NCBI RefSeq assembly: GCF_000706625.1
Contig: NZ_KL407334.1
Span: 666,389 to 730,388 of the forward strand
Reading direction: 5' to 3'
DNA length: 64,000 bases
DNA from: Bartonella koehlerae C-29
Lineage (GTDB): Bacteria > Pseudomonadota > Alphaproteobacteria > Rhizobiales > Rhizobiaceae
Part shown: positions 39,007 to 47,860 of the stretch, piece by piece
How the letters are laid out: every line of letters starts with the position of its first letter
Position numbering within the stretch: the first letter of the stretch is position 1
Notes under the pieces: generated by a model
Told to the model about the DNA's origin: nothing
The model's input: only the letters and a program-made list of their open reading frames with translations
Database searches by the model: none
Program-made: the position numbers and the translations under genes

Positions 39007-39891
39007 CTATGTTTTTTTCGGTTGTTTTACTAAAACATCTGCAAGAGATATTTTCGCTGAGCCTGGCTGTGTAGGTTTTTGTTGATTTGGGTGAGGAGCC
39101 CAACCAGAGAGCCAAATAAAAGAAAAATGCGCGCGAATACGACCATCAGGATCGCTAAATCGTTGTGCATAGATTTCAGCTGCGCGGAGAAAAAAGCGCT
39201 TGGATACAGGGTGTCGTGAACGATTAATAAGCGCATTTTGCATTCCCATAGCTCTAAGGTCATTTATGAGGTCAAACATTGTATTGTAGCGTATTGTGAC
39301 ATCTTCAATATCTGCTACAGGGAGAGCAAAACCAATACGCTGTAAAAGAGCACCTACCTCACGAATATCGGCAAAAGGATAGATCCTTGGGCTTGTCCCG
39401 CCATAAATTTCAATTTCAGCTTGCAAAAGGCATTCACGTAATTCTGCGAGTGTACCTGCCCCTGCCATAACAGCCAGAAATAAGCCATCTGGTTTAAGGA
39501 TATTTTTTATCTGACTAAGAACGCCAGGGGTATCATTGGTCAATTGTAGTGAAAGAAGTGAAACGATAAGATCACAATAATTTTGAGGAAAATCAAGAAA
39601 TTCTCGAGAACGTAAATGAAATTTTTTGTCATAGCTTTGATAAAGCATGTTGGTTTCAACACGTTCTATAGAATGGACTTTACCAGATTTCATAAGAGTT
39701 TGTGCTGCAAGATCTGTATGGCTGTGTAAATCTAAAGCTAATGTAAAGAGACGATCAACAGTTCTGAGACGTTTATAGAGATCTTCAGCCATGTAGGACA
39801 GTAGAAAGTCATGTCCTTCTTTTACTTTTTGGAAAGCACGTTTGCGGAATTGTTCAATGCGATTATGATCAAAAATTAAAGGATACAACAT
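39007..39891 (-). CDS. SAM-dependent methyltransferase, BioC/NDUFAF5-like
   Basis: The product is about 294 residues from ATG 39891; a TTG at 39909 would add six. It begins LIFDHNRIEQFRKRAFQK and AEDLYKRLRTVDRLFTLALD, has a class I methyltransferase core with the YCDLIVSLLSLQLTNDTPGV segment and KNILKPDGLFLAVMAGAGTL, and continues PRIYPFADIREVGALLQRIGF. This layout is found in alphaproteobacterial and mitochondrial NDUFAF5-type proteins (complex I arginine hydroxylation) and in BioC-like proteins. Which reaction it runs is unknown. It is divergent from comF and convergent with the symporter. Confidence 0.82.
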   Translation of the reverse strand: MLYPLIFDHNRIEQFRKRAFQKVKEGHDFLLSYMAEDLYKRLRTVDRLFTLALDLHSHTDLAAQTLMKSGKVHSIERVETNMLYQSYDKKFHLRSREFLDFPQNYCDLIVSLLSLQLTNDTPGVLSQIKNILKPDGLFLAVMAGAGTLAELRECLLQAEIEIYGGTSPRIYPFADIREVGALLQRIGFALPVADIEDVTIRYNTMFDLINDLRAMGMQNALINRSRHPVSKRFFLRAAEIYAQRFSDPDGRIRAHFSFIWLSGWAPHPNQQKPTQPGSAKISLADVLVKQPKKT

Positions 39892-40076
39892 ATCGTTAAG
39901 GTCTTTCAATCTTTAATGAGTATAGTTTTGAAAGGGTTCATTTTTGCGCAAGCTTTGTCAAGTTTATGATGTGAAATAAAAATAAATTTCTAAGAAGTAA
40001 GAGTTTTTAAAGGAATTAAAACTAAAAATACAAAATATTTTTTTGTACAGGGAAGCTATAAAAGCCTAAATTAACG

Positions 40077-40862
40077 ATGTTCTGTTTTCAAGAAGTGGCT
40101 TTAAATGGCGGGAATATATTAAATAAGTTTATTGAGCGCTTGCTAACAATTTTGTATCCGCCGATTTGCCCTGGATGTAAGCAAAGAGTTTCTGCTTATA
40201 ATACCATTTGCTCTGAGTGTTGGAAAAGTCTTCAATTTATTACAAAACCTTATTGCCCTGTTATGGGAGTCCCTTTTGTTTGTGATATGGGGGATGGTTT
40301 TCTCAGTGGCGAAGCGCTTCAGAATTCTCTACCTTTTTCGCGTGTTCGGTCGGTTATTGTTCATAAGGGGATAGCACAATCTCTGGTAACACGATTGAAA
40401 TATGGTGATCATGTAGAATTGGCATCTTTGATGGCTAATTGGATGGTGTCTGCGGGACGTGAGATTATTGAAGATTGTGATATTATTATTTCCGTTCCTT
40501 TGCATTTTCGTCGTTTTTTGAAGCGACGTTATAATCAATCTGCTGAGCTTGCGCGTTATATTGCAATAGTTCAGAAAAAAGAATTTAAGCCCGGCTGGCT
40601 TGTACGTTGTCAGCATACTCGTCCGCAGGTGAATTTATCTGCTAGGGAGCGAAAATTGAATGTGCTGAATGCTTTTGAGGTGCCGCGTAGAGTTAAAAAA
40701 TATCTACAGGGACGTTCTATTTTATTAATTGATGATGTTTTCACAACAGGTGCGACAGTTACAGCAGCAGCTGCAACATTAAAGTGTGCAGGTGCGCGGC
40801 AGGTTGATGTACTAACATTTTCGCGTGTACTAAAAGAGGCTTCTATATTTCCTGATTCTTGA
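40077..40862 (+). CDS. comF: ComF family phosphoribosyltransferase-like protein
   Basis: ComF/GntX proteins combine a zinc finger with a phosphoribosyltransferase fold; some aid DNA uptake, many have unknown roles. This 261-residue protein has cysteine pairs CPGC and CSEC at about 34-55, the core FSRVRSVIVHKGIAQSLVTR, the PLHFRRFLKRRYNQSAELA segment and the PRPP loop ILLIDDVFTTGATV. All motif residues are present. It lies 48 bases before grxC and is probably co-transcribed. Confidence 0.88.
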   Translation: MFCFQEVALNGGNILNKFIERLLTILYPPICPGCKQRVSAYNTICSECWKSLQFITKPYCPVMGVPFVCDMGDGFLSGEALQNSLPFSRVRSVIVHKGIAQSLVTRLKYGDHVELASLMANWMVSAGREIIEDCDIIISVPLHFRRFLKRRYNQSAELARYIAIVQKKEFKPGWLVRCQHTRPQVNLSARERKLNVLNAFEVPRRVKKYLQGRSILLIDDVFTTGATVTAAAATLKCAGARQVDVLTFSRVLKEASIFPDS

Positions 40863-40910
40863 GAGAATCTTTAATTTATAAATACTTTGAAAACATTGGA
40901 GAATAACACT

Positions 40911-41174
40911 ATGAAAGAGATAATACTCTATACACGTCCTAACTGTCCTTATTGCAAGAGAGCACGAGATTTGCTTGATAAAAAAGGTGTAAAATATACA
41001 GATATTGACGCATCAACTTCTCTTCGCCAAGAAATGGTGCAGCGAGCGAATGGACGTAATACATTTCCACAAATTTTTATAGGTGATTATCATGTCGGGG
41101 GGTGTGATGATCTTTACGCTTTAGAAGATGAGGGGAAGCTCAATCCTTTGTTGCAAGACGTACAGTCATTGTAG
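40911..41174 (+). CDS. grxC: Glutaredoxin 3
   Basis: GrxC reduces disulfides and mixed disulfides using glutathione. The 87-residue protein carries the dithiol active site CPYC (C12, C15) after ILYTRPN, the TFPQIFIGDYHVGGCDDL glutathione-binding region with cis-proline, and a final helix. TTGGAG precedes ATG 40911, and the family begins here, so the eight-residue upstream extension is rejected. Its partner glutathione is made by the gshA product in this window. It converges on ubiG with 11 bases between stops. Confidence 0.96.
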   Translation: MKEIILYTRPNCPYCKRARDLLDKKGVKYTDIDASTSLRQEMVQRANGRNTFPQIFIGDYHVGGCDDLYALEDEGKLNPLLQDVQSL

Positions 41175-41185
41175 ATTATGTTCGC

Positions 41186-41929
41186 TTAAGACTTTTTTGC
41201 TAGAAGCAGATAGTTAACGTCCATATCTTTTGAGAGATTCCAGCTGTCGTTTAATAGATTATAAGTAATACCGATCTCATCAACGATAGTTAGAGCGTTT
41301 TGTAATAAAAGTTTTTTAAGTTCTCGAGGTTTTATAAACTTTTTATAGTTGTGGGTTCCTTTCGGCAGCCAACGTAAAATATATTCAGCGCCGACAATAG
41401 CTAGCCCCCATGCTTTCCATGTACGATTGAGTGTTGAGATAAACATCAATCCTTGTGGCTTGAGCATTTTTGCTGTAGCCGCTATGAAGAAGTTAACATC
41501 AGCCACATGTTCAACAACTTCCATATTAAGAATGATGTCAAATTGTTCTCCTTTAATGGCAAGTGCTTCTGCAGTAGTGGTGCGGTAGTCAATTGAAAGG
41601 CCATTTTGGGTTGCATGGATTTTTGCGACTTCAATATTTGTTTGGGCAGCATCAGCTCCTAAAACCATAGCGCCAAGACGTGCCATTGGTTCGCATAACA
41701 AACCTCCTCCACAACCAATATCAAGGATTTTTAAATTTTCGAAGGGCATAAGTGAAACAGGATCACGATGAAATTCTAAACAGATTTTTTCTCTAACGTA
41801 AGCAAGGCGTGTTGGATTAAATTGATGAAGTGGCCGAAATTTTCCGTGTGGATTCCACCATTCAGCGGCAATACGCGAAAAATGGTCAATTTCACTTTGG
41901 TCAAGTGTAGTGTGTGTTTCATTTATCAT
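41186..41929 (-). CDS. ubiG: Ubiquinone biosynthesis O-methyltransferase
   Basis: UbiG performs both O-methylations in ubiquinone synthesis. The 247 residues match the family: [20 protein letters not shown] at the N-terminus, SAM motif [14 protein letters not shown] (67-77), motif [15 protein letters not shown] and the [14 protein letters not shown] segment near the end. AGAAGAG precedes ATG 41929. It is divergent from lysC. Confidence 0.97.
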   Translation of the reverse strand: MINETHTTLDQSEIDHFSRIAAEWWNPHGKFRPLHQFNPTRLAYVREKICLEFHRDPVSLMPFENLKILDIGCGGGLLCEPMARLGAMVLGADAAQTNIEVAKIHATQNGLSIDYRTTTAEALAIKGEQFDIILNMEVVEHVADVNFFIAATAKMLKPQGLMFISTLNRTWKAWGLAIVGAEYILRWLPKGTHNYKKFIKPRELKKLLLQNALTIVDEIGITYNLLNDSWNLSKDMDVNYLLLAKKS

Positions 41930-42123
41930 ATTGCTCTTCTCTTATTTTTTCATAATTTAAATCAAGTTGATTTTACCTAAAGTCAAGGGAAATTAAAACA
42001 CATAGAGTGGACTTGCACAAATGATAGATATTGGGTATGTGAAAAGTGGTTTGTTGATACGGGAGTAAGTCCTTATTTTTACTGTCGTTTGAGATAAGAA
42101 ACGTAAAGGTAAGAGTATTATTG

Positions 42124-43380
42124 ATGGCGCGGATTGTCATGAAATTTGGCGGAACATCTGTAGCAAATATTGAGCGTATTTATAATGTTGCACAGCATGT
42201 TAAAAGAGAGGTAGAAGCGGGCAATGAGGTTGCGGTGGTGGTATCCGCAATGGCCGGTAAAACTAATGAGCTTGTTCAGTGGACATGTGACGCTTCACCA
42301 ATACATAAAGATGCTTACGAATATGATGTAGTCGTTGCTTCTGGTGAACAGGTAACGGCGGGTTTGTTGGCCCTTACACTTCAAGAAATGGGAATGAATG
42401 CTCGTTCATGGCTTGGTTGGCAAATTCCTATTCACACAGATAGTGTACATGGGAGTGCACGTATTACAGATATTGATGGATCTTTTTTAATACAACGTTT
42501 TCAGGAAGGTCAGGTAGCAGTTATTGCTGGTTTTCAAGGGTTGGCACCAGATAATCGGATTTCTACTTTGGGGCGTGGTGGATCAGATACAAGTGCTGTT
42601 GCAATAGCAGCAGCTATACAGGCTGATCGTTGTGATATTTATACAGACGTGGACGGTGTTTATACAACGGATCCGCGCGTAGAACCTAAGGCACGTCGTT
42701 TACCAAAAGTGGCTTTTGAAGAAATGCTGGAAATGGCTTCTCTTGGGGCAAAAGTTTTACAGGTTCGGTCGGTTGAATTGGCTATGGTTCATAACGTTCG
42801 TACCTTCGTGCGTTCAAGTTTTGAGGATCCCAATGCATTAGGCATGGGTAATTCAATGAATTCTTCTGGAACACTTATTTGCGATGAGGATGAAATCGTG
42901 GAACAACAGAATGTTACTGGCATTGCTTTTGCTAAGGATGAAGCGCAAATTTCGCTCCGTCGGCTTGCAGATCGTCCAGGGATCTCCGCAGCAATTTTTG
43001 GACCTTTGGCCGAAGAGCGAATTAATGTCGATATGATTGTGCAAAATATTTCTGAAGATGGTTCAAAAACCGATATGACTTTTACTGTACCATCAGCAGA
43101 TGTAGATAAGGCGGTTGCGCTTCTTGAGAAAAATCGTAAAGAGATTGGGTTTGATGTTATCCAATCTGAAAGTGGTCTTGCCAAAGTATCTGTTATTGGT
43201 ATTGGAATGCGCAGCCATGCAGGTGTTGCGGCTACAGCCTTTAAGGCTTTGGCTGAAAAGGGTATTAATATTCAAGCAATCACGACTTCAGAGATTAAGA
43301 TTTCTATTTTGATTGATAGCGCTTATACTGAACTTGCAGTTAGAACATTACATGCTGTTTATGGACTTGATAAAGGTTAA
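42124..43380 (+). CDS. lysC: Aspartate kinase
   Basis: LysC phosphorylates aspartate, the entry to lysine, diaminopimelate, threonine and methionine synthesis. The 418 residues have the kinase signature KFGGTSVANIERI at the start, VVSAMAGKTNEL, LGRGGSDTSAVAIAAAI and YTDVDGVYTTDPR. Two C-terminal ACT domains (ISLRRLADRPGISAAIFGPL; VSVIGIGMRSHAGVAATAF, NIQAITTSEIKISILID) give feedback control by lysine and/or threonine. A TTG directly precedes ATG 42124; the ATG is preferred (MARIVMKFGG is the family start). No lysine riboswitch is visible upstream. Confidence 0.97.
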   Translation: MARIVMKFGGTSVANIERIYNVAQHVKREVEAGNEVAVVVSAMAGKTNELVQWTCDASPIHKDAYEYDVVVASGEQVTAGLLALTLQEMGMNARSWLGWQIPIHTDSVHGSARITDIDGSFLIQRFQEGQVAVIAGFQGLAPDNRISTLGRGGSDTSAVAIAAAIQADRCDIYTDVDGVYTTDPRVEPKARRLPKVAFEEMLEMASLGAKVLQVRSVELAMVHNVRTFVRSSFEDPNALGMGNSMNSSGTLICDEDEIVEQQNVTGIAFAKDEAQISLRRLADRPGISAAIFGPLAEERINVDMIVQNISEDGSKTDMTFTVPSADVDKAVALLEKNRKEIGFDVIQSESGLAKVSVIGIGMRSHAGVAATAFKALAEKGINIQAITTSEIKISILIDSAYTELAVRTLHAVYGLDKG

Positions 43381-44312
43381 AGCATAAAAGGTTTCTAAAT
43401 AATGTGAATCATTCATAGATGTAGGGGAGGTGAGAACTCCTTACATAATTGTTCAATGGAAGATGAAAAATATACCACTCTCAAATATTATGTGTTACCT
43501 AGGAAAATTTGTGAATGTTAAATTAAATTATAGAGCCTATAGATTTGATTTCATTAAATTATTCACGAAATTATGCAAAATAAGATCGATGGGATATATT
43601 CCCTTAATGTTTTTTGTTTTCTCAAATGATGATTGAGAACTTTCTATAGATACCGTGGATTTAATTTTATTTTTTGCATAAGGGTGAATAAAAATCTAAA
43701 ATAAGGAAGTGTACAGAAATTGTGAGTTGAAGGAGGATATTCACTTTAAAGAACGCACAAAATCTCTCTTTTTTCTTAATGTACTGATTTGCAGATTTGA
43801 TTTATCTATTTCTATCGGCTTTGGATATGAGGTCATTTATATCAACTGCAGTAAGAAAGCCTCAGATAGTTTCAATCAAATTAAATAAAATCCACTGTGT
43901 TATGAAAAGCGTAGTTTGCATAATTATAGTTATGATGAAATCGAGACATTTGAGACCGCTCATTAAAATCTTTGGAAAAGGTTGCAATAGATAATTTGTT
44001 CCGTATTTCCTGCTTATTGATTATCTTACACACACCATTCATTTACATTGATCGATCAGGATTTAAACAAAATCAGATGAGGATATATTGTTTATGCAAA
44101 TCATGCATTATGATAATGGATCTCCTTTAATAAGACTTTACGATGGAGTTAAATAGTTTTCAAAAAAGAAAAACGCCTTTTTCAATTGTCCATCGATGAT
44201 GTTAGAATATTTCTCCTTATTCATTTTTGTAATTATGATACAGTCATAATGTAATAACTTAATCAAACTGTTTTGTAAAAGATGAACATAACAAAGTAGG
44301 TTGTCGTTTGTT
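43381..44312. other. Long gap between lysC and nhaA with an nhaA fossil
   Basis: No intact gene is supported. A 68-codon frame at 43430-43636 shows no family. The middle holds a relic of an nhaA 3' end (separate entry), and the right part continues as AT-rich sequence after the nhaA stop. Confidence 0.45.
43745..43888 (+). pseudogene. Relic of an NhaA C-terminus, inverted relative to nhaA
   Basis: The plus frame ends NVLICRFDLSISIGFGYE, then VIYINCSKKASDS, with TAA at 43886. The real nhaA (minus strand, stop at 44313) ends IGVLCGSGLSALIGLGYG, then FIYIKRNKKVSHTS. The base sequences also align directly (GGATATG, TCATTTATATCAA, AATAAAAAAG-like). Upstream FKE at about the right spacing matches FKD. 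Only this 3' end is seen, so a second nhaA copy has been lost or a segment was copied in inverted orientation about 0.5 kb away. Confidence 0.7.
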
Positions 44313-45674
44313 TTATTGAGAAGTATGAGATACTTTTTTATTGCGTTTGATATAAATGAAGCCATATCCAAGCCCGATAAGAGCAGATAAACCGGATCCA
44401 CAAAGAACACCAATTTTTGCAGAATCAAGCAAGACAATATCTTTAAAAGCAAGCATTGAAACGAAGATAGACATTGTAAAGCCAATTCCTGCTAAAAATC
44501 CAATCAACAAAATTCCTATCCATGTCATCTGAGGAGGCAATCGACACAGCCCTGATTTTACTGCTAGATAACTTGCAGTGATAATACCAAGAGGTTTACC
44601 AATAAAGAGACCAATTACAACACCAAGAACAATCAAGAGAGATTTGTCAGAAGAAAGATCAAAATTTGCAAAACTAACACCAGCATTTGCAAAAGCGAAA
44701 ATTGGCATCACACCATATGCGACCCATGGGTGCAATGTTTTTTGAATACGCGTTACTGGTGCAATCATATCGCGCTGTCCTTTGCGCATTTTTTTCAATG
44801 CAGTTGAGATATGATGCAAGTCTGTTTTTGTATTTTTTTCTTGAAGAATTTGCATGGCGTTGCTCAGCATTGTAAGTGGAGCTACAAGAGTACGAGTGGG
44901 AAAAACTGGAGTCATCATACCTAAAATCACACCTGCAAGTGATGGATGAACACCCATTATCATTAAGCCCCACCAGATGATTGCACCAGGTAGAATGTAA
45001 AGCCATGCCGATGCGAGTCCAATCCATTGAAAAAATAATACTAAAGCAATACCTGCTACTCCAATGACGAGACCACTAGGATCAATATCTGTTGAATAGA
45101 AGAAAGCAATAATAAGAACAGCGATAATATCATCAATAATTGCTAAAGATAAGAGAATGATATGAAGGTTAGAAGGAATTTTTTTTCCAAGAAGAGCAAG
45201 AATGCCTAGCGCAAAGGCAATATCTGTTGCTGTTGGCACAGCCCAACCATGTATCTGGCCACTATTAAAGTTGAAGCTGAAATAAATAATTGCAGGAAGA
45301 CAAACTCCACCTATTGCTGCAACAATTGGTAAAACTGCTTGTTTAAAATTAGCCAGGGCCCCCTCATGAATTTCACGCCGGATTTCCATTCCCGCGACGA
45401 GAAAAAAAACAGTCATGAGAGCATCATTAACCCAGAAATGTAAATCCCATGAAAGGGTAAAATGGCCAAAGTTAAAGCCAAGAGGTGTATGCCAGAAGGA
45501 TTCATAAAGAGAAGCATGTTCAGAATTGGCAAACATGAGTGCAGCAGCAGCGGCTAATAAAAGAACAATACCGCTGAGAGCCTCAATATGGAGGAAACGC
45601 TCAATAGCTGAAAGCGCTTGATCCGTAACACGAGAAGCGCGATTGGGCAGGCGATTTGAGGATAAATCAGACAT
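44313..45674 (-). CDS. nhaA: Na+/H+ antiporter NhaA
   Basis: NhaA expels sodium in exchange for protons at the inner membrane. The 453-residue protein has twelve helices; the start helix region (ALSAIERFLHIEALSGIVLL), FFLVAGMEIRREIHEG, PTATDIAFALGILALLG and the ion-site pair IIDDIIAVLIIA (equivalents of D163, D164) are all present. The C-terminal GFLAGIGFTMSIFVSMLAF fits. TTGGAG precedes ATG 45674, and a four-residue upstream start is less likely. It stands alone. A fossil of its 3' end lies downstream on the opposite strand. Confidence 0.96.
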   Translation of the reverse strand: MSDLSSNRLPNRASRVTDQALSAIERFLHIEALSGIVLLLAAAAALMFANSEHASLYESFWHTPLGFNFGHFTLSWDLHFWVNDALMTVFFLVAGMEIRREIHEGALANFKQAVLPIVAAIGGVCLPAIIYFSFNFNSGQIHGWAVPTATDIAFALGILALLGKKIPSNLHIILLSLAIIDDIIAVLIIAFFYSTDIDPSGLVIGVAGIALVLFFQWIGLASAWLYILPGAIIWWGLMIMGVHPSLAGVILGMMTPVFPTRTLVAPLTMLSNAMQILQEKNTKTDLHHISTALKKMRKGQRDMIAPVTRIQKTLHPWVAYGVMPIFAFANAGVSFANFDLSSDKSLLIVLGVVIGLFIGKPLGIITASYLAVKSGLCRLPPQMTWIGILLIGFLAGIGFTMSIFVSMLAFKDIVLLDSAKIGVLCGSGLSALIGLGYGFIYIKRNKKVSHTSQ

Positions 45675-45820
45675 GAACAACTCCAACTATCGACAATTTT
45701 ACGAATATATATTTTTTATGCAAACTATTCTGTATGGCACTCTCTTGTACCATACAAAAGAAGAATAAAGCTCTTAAATCTTATAGACAAGATCATTATG
45801 TTGAAAGCTAAACATATTTT

Positions 45821-47512
45821 TTAAGGTGATGATTCATTCTTGACAGTGAGATTTACTTTGCTCAAAGCTGTGGACAAATCATTTTGAAGTGCGGTTTCGA
45901 GATCAGTGATTGTGAGGCCTTTGTTATCTTTTGCTATTATTTTAATAATCAATGTTTGTGGATTTTTAGCAAAATCACCAAAAGACTTTGCAATATTTTC
46001 AGCTTTTTTATGATTTTTCAGCAATATTCGGGGGCTTTGTGTCATCATGATATAGAAGTCATGATAGAGTTCCTTCTTGAGATCATGTTTGCTGTCATTA
46101 AGATTTTGTGCGAGATAAGAAAAGAGCTTATCAATGAAACCAGCATCCGTATAGCGCACCTCAATTTCAGTTATACCAAAATTTTGAGAGACAGCAGTTA
46201 TTGCTTCTTTTTGTCCAGAGAAGAGTTTTGCGTCAACATTAATAGCTTTAGCAGATATTTTTCCAGAGCCAATATTCTTTATGTTGAAAGACATTGGATT
46301 AAGAAGGAGGGTACGCTTTTTTTCATCATAGGAGATATTAAGTTTTCCTGAAAGATCAAGGCGTTCAACGTCCATGTTTTGGAGGAATTCTAAGTCTTTT
46401 TCATTCATTTTTTTAGGTACAATCGAGAGACTATCAAGAGAGAGAAGAAGTTTTTTCGGTATAGGCTGCTCCCATTGGCTTGGTTTGAATTGGAAGGATG
46501 CAAGGGTTGCTTTTAACTGAGGTATATCAATGGTGACGTTATTAATTTTGACCTCGACTAAGGTAGTAGCAAGTAGAGTATTTAGAATAATAGCGTTTCG
46601 TATTGTTTTTTCAGCTTCTTGGTTATTTTCTTTCCTTGCATTAAGATAAGCTTTGATTAATCTCTCAGGTGTTTGTTTGAGCGGCTTTATTTTTAGGCCA
46701 GATGTTTTCAATTTTCCAAGAGAGAAGGAAGTATTCTTCTTTTTTTCTTCAAAAACATCGACCATTACGTTCTCTAAAGAAATAGGACCAATAATAGTTT
46801 TTCCTTGATTGAGAATGTTTCTTTTTCCGGAAATGATAGAATATGCGTAATTGATGTCAATATCTTGAGCTTTTATTGTATTACTCTTGGCGTTCAGATA
46901 CATCTGTTTTGTACCGTTTGCGGCTATCGTCGCAAGGACCATATTTTTGATGCCAACAGAACCAATACAACCATTTTTAAAATTAGAAAGCTGAAAACCC
47001 TTTATTTCAAATTTTTTGGTTAGCTTATTCTCGTTTTCTACAGAAAGGAATATATCTGGTGCAATAATGGAGGCAAGTTCAAGACGTATAATTGATTGCA
47101 AAAGGTGCGATGTAATTGTGTTATCCTTTTCTTTTAAGGATACGCTGTTAAAAGAAATTTTGGGAATTTGTAAATGAATATTGTGACGCTTTAAGTCAAC
47201 ATTATAAAGTGTGAAAGTGCCAGGAATAAAAGAAAGAGGAGGACGGGCTGAAATAGCACCAATTTTAAGTGATATTCCGGCAGGAACTGGTAGGGTAATA
47301 TTCGTCAAGTTGATTTTGCCTATAATACTAACTTCGGATGTTTCTGCTTTTATGGAACGACGTGCTATTTCTTGTTTCACAAAACTGTCAAGATAGGGTT
47401 TTGCCATATAAAAACCGCCGACGACTATGATTACCAGAATAGCAAAAAATCCAATAATAAGTGTAAGCCAATATTTAAAACTACTTTGGTACCCACCATT
47501 AAGATTGACCAT
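45821..47512 (-). CDS. Membrane-anchored periplasmic protein, unknown function
   Basis: The protein of about 563 residues has one N-terminal membrane helix (YWLTLIIGFFAILVIIVVGG, about 14-35) and a long outer body rich in beta strands, lysine and isoleucine. Repeated short units such as ITNITLPVPAGISLKIGAI, LYNVDLKRHNIHLQIPKI and MDVERLDLSGKLNISYD resemble the layered beta structure of AsmA or DUF945-type proteins, but no motif decides this. ATG 47512 is preferred; ATG 47536 or 47578 are possible. It may be involved in envelope lipid transport, by analogy only. Composition is like its neighbours. Confidence 0.75.
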   Translation of the reverse strand: MVNLNGGYQSSFKYWLTLIIGFFAILVIIVVGGFYMAKPYLDSFVKQEIARRSIKAETSEVSIIGKINLTNITLPVPAGISLKIGAISARPPLSFIPGTFTLYNVDLKRHNIHLQIPKISFNSVSLKEKDNTITSHLLQSIIRLELASIIAPDIFLSVENENKLTKKFEIKGFQLSNFKNGCIGSVGIKNMVLATIAANGTKQMYLNAKSNTIKAQDIDINYAYSIISGKRNILNQGKTIIGPISLENVMVDVFEEKKKNTSFSLGKLKTSGLKIKPLKQTPERLIKAYLNARKENNQEAEKTIRNAIILNTLLATTLVEVKINNVTIDIPQLKATLASFQFKPSQWEQPIPKKLLLSLDSLSIVPKKMNEKDLEFLQNMDVERLDLSGKLNISYDEKKRTLLLNPMSFNIKNIGSGKISAKAINVDAKLFSGQKEAITAVSQNFGITEIEVRYTDAGFIDKLFSYLAQNLNDSKHDLKKELYHDFYIMMTQSPRILLKNHKKAENIAKSFGDFAKNPQTLIIKIIAKDNKGLTITDLETALQNDLSTALSKVNLTVKNESSP

Positions 47513-47860
47513 GATTTTTTCTTTCACTTTTATCATTCTCTCAAAAGAGTGAAAATAAATTTCTTTAAATAACGACAAATGTTAAAATATAACATGTACC
47601 ATTTTCAACAGTTATCTACTTTTACGCTCTTTTTTAGAGTCATTCTCGTTTTTTTATAATGCAACTGTATTAATTATCACCAATTTTCTTTGGTTTTAGC
47701 CTTTTATAAAAAGGCACTCATAACAGACAATGCTGATCCTCATTTACCACTTTAAATCACTCTAAGGTATTCCTTTTATCTTGCTGCTGTTTATAAGAAC
47801 AGTTAAAACACAGAAGATATGTTTTTGTTAATTACAATTTAATGGGGAGAAATGGGTATC
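47513..47860. other. Divergent intergenic region, no gene seen
   Basis: The region lies between the membrane-anchored protein gene and the SLC13-type permease gene. It is AT-rich with no feature I can support besides GGGGAGA at 47844, the ribosome site that decides the permease start. Confidence 0.5.

Noticed and set aside
42003-42123. Lysine riboswitch upstream of lysC
   Set aside because: The leader is too short, with no five-helix junction or conserved loop motifs visible.
43430-43636. 68-codon ORF after lysC
   Set aside because: It has no ribosome site or motif and lies in a decayed stretch; probably chance.
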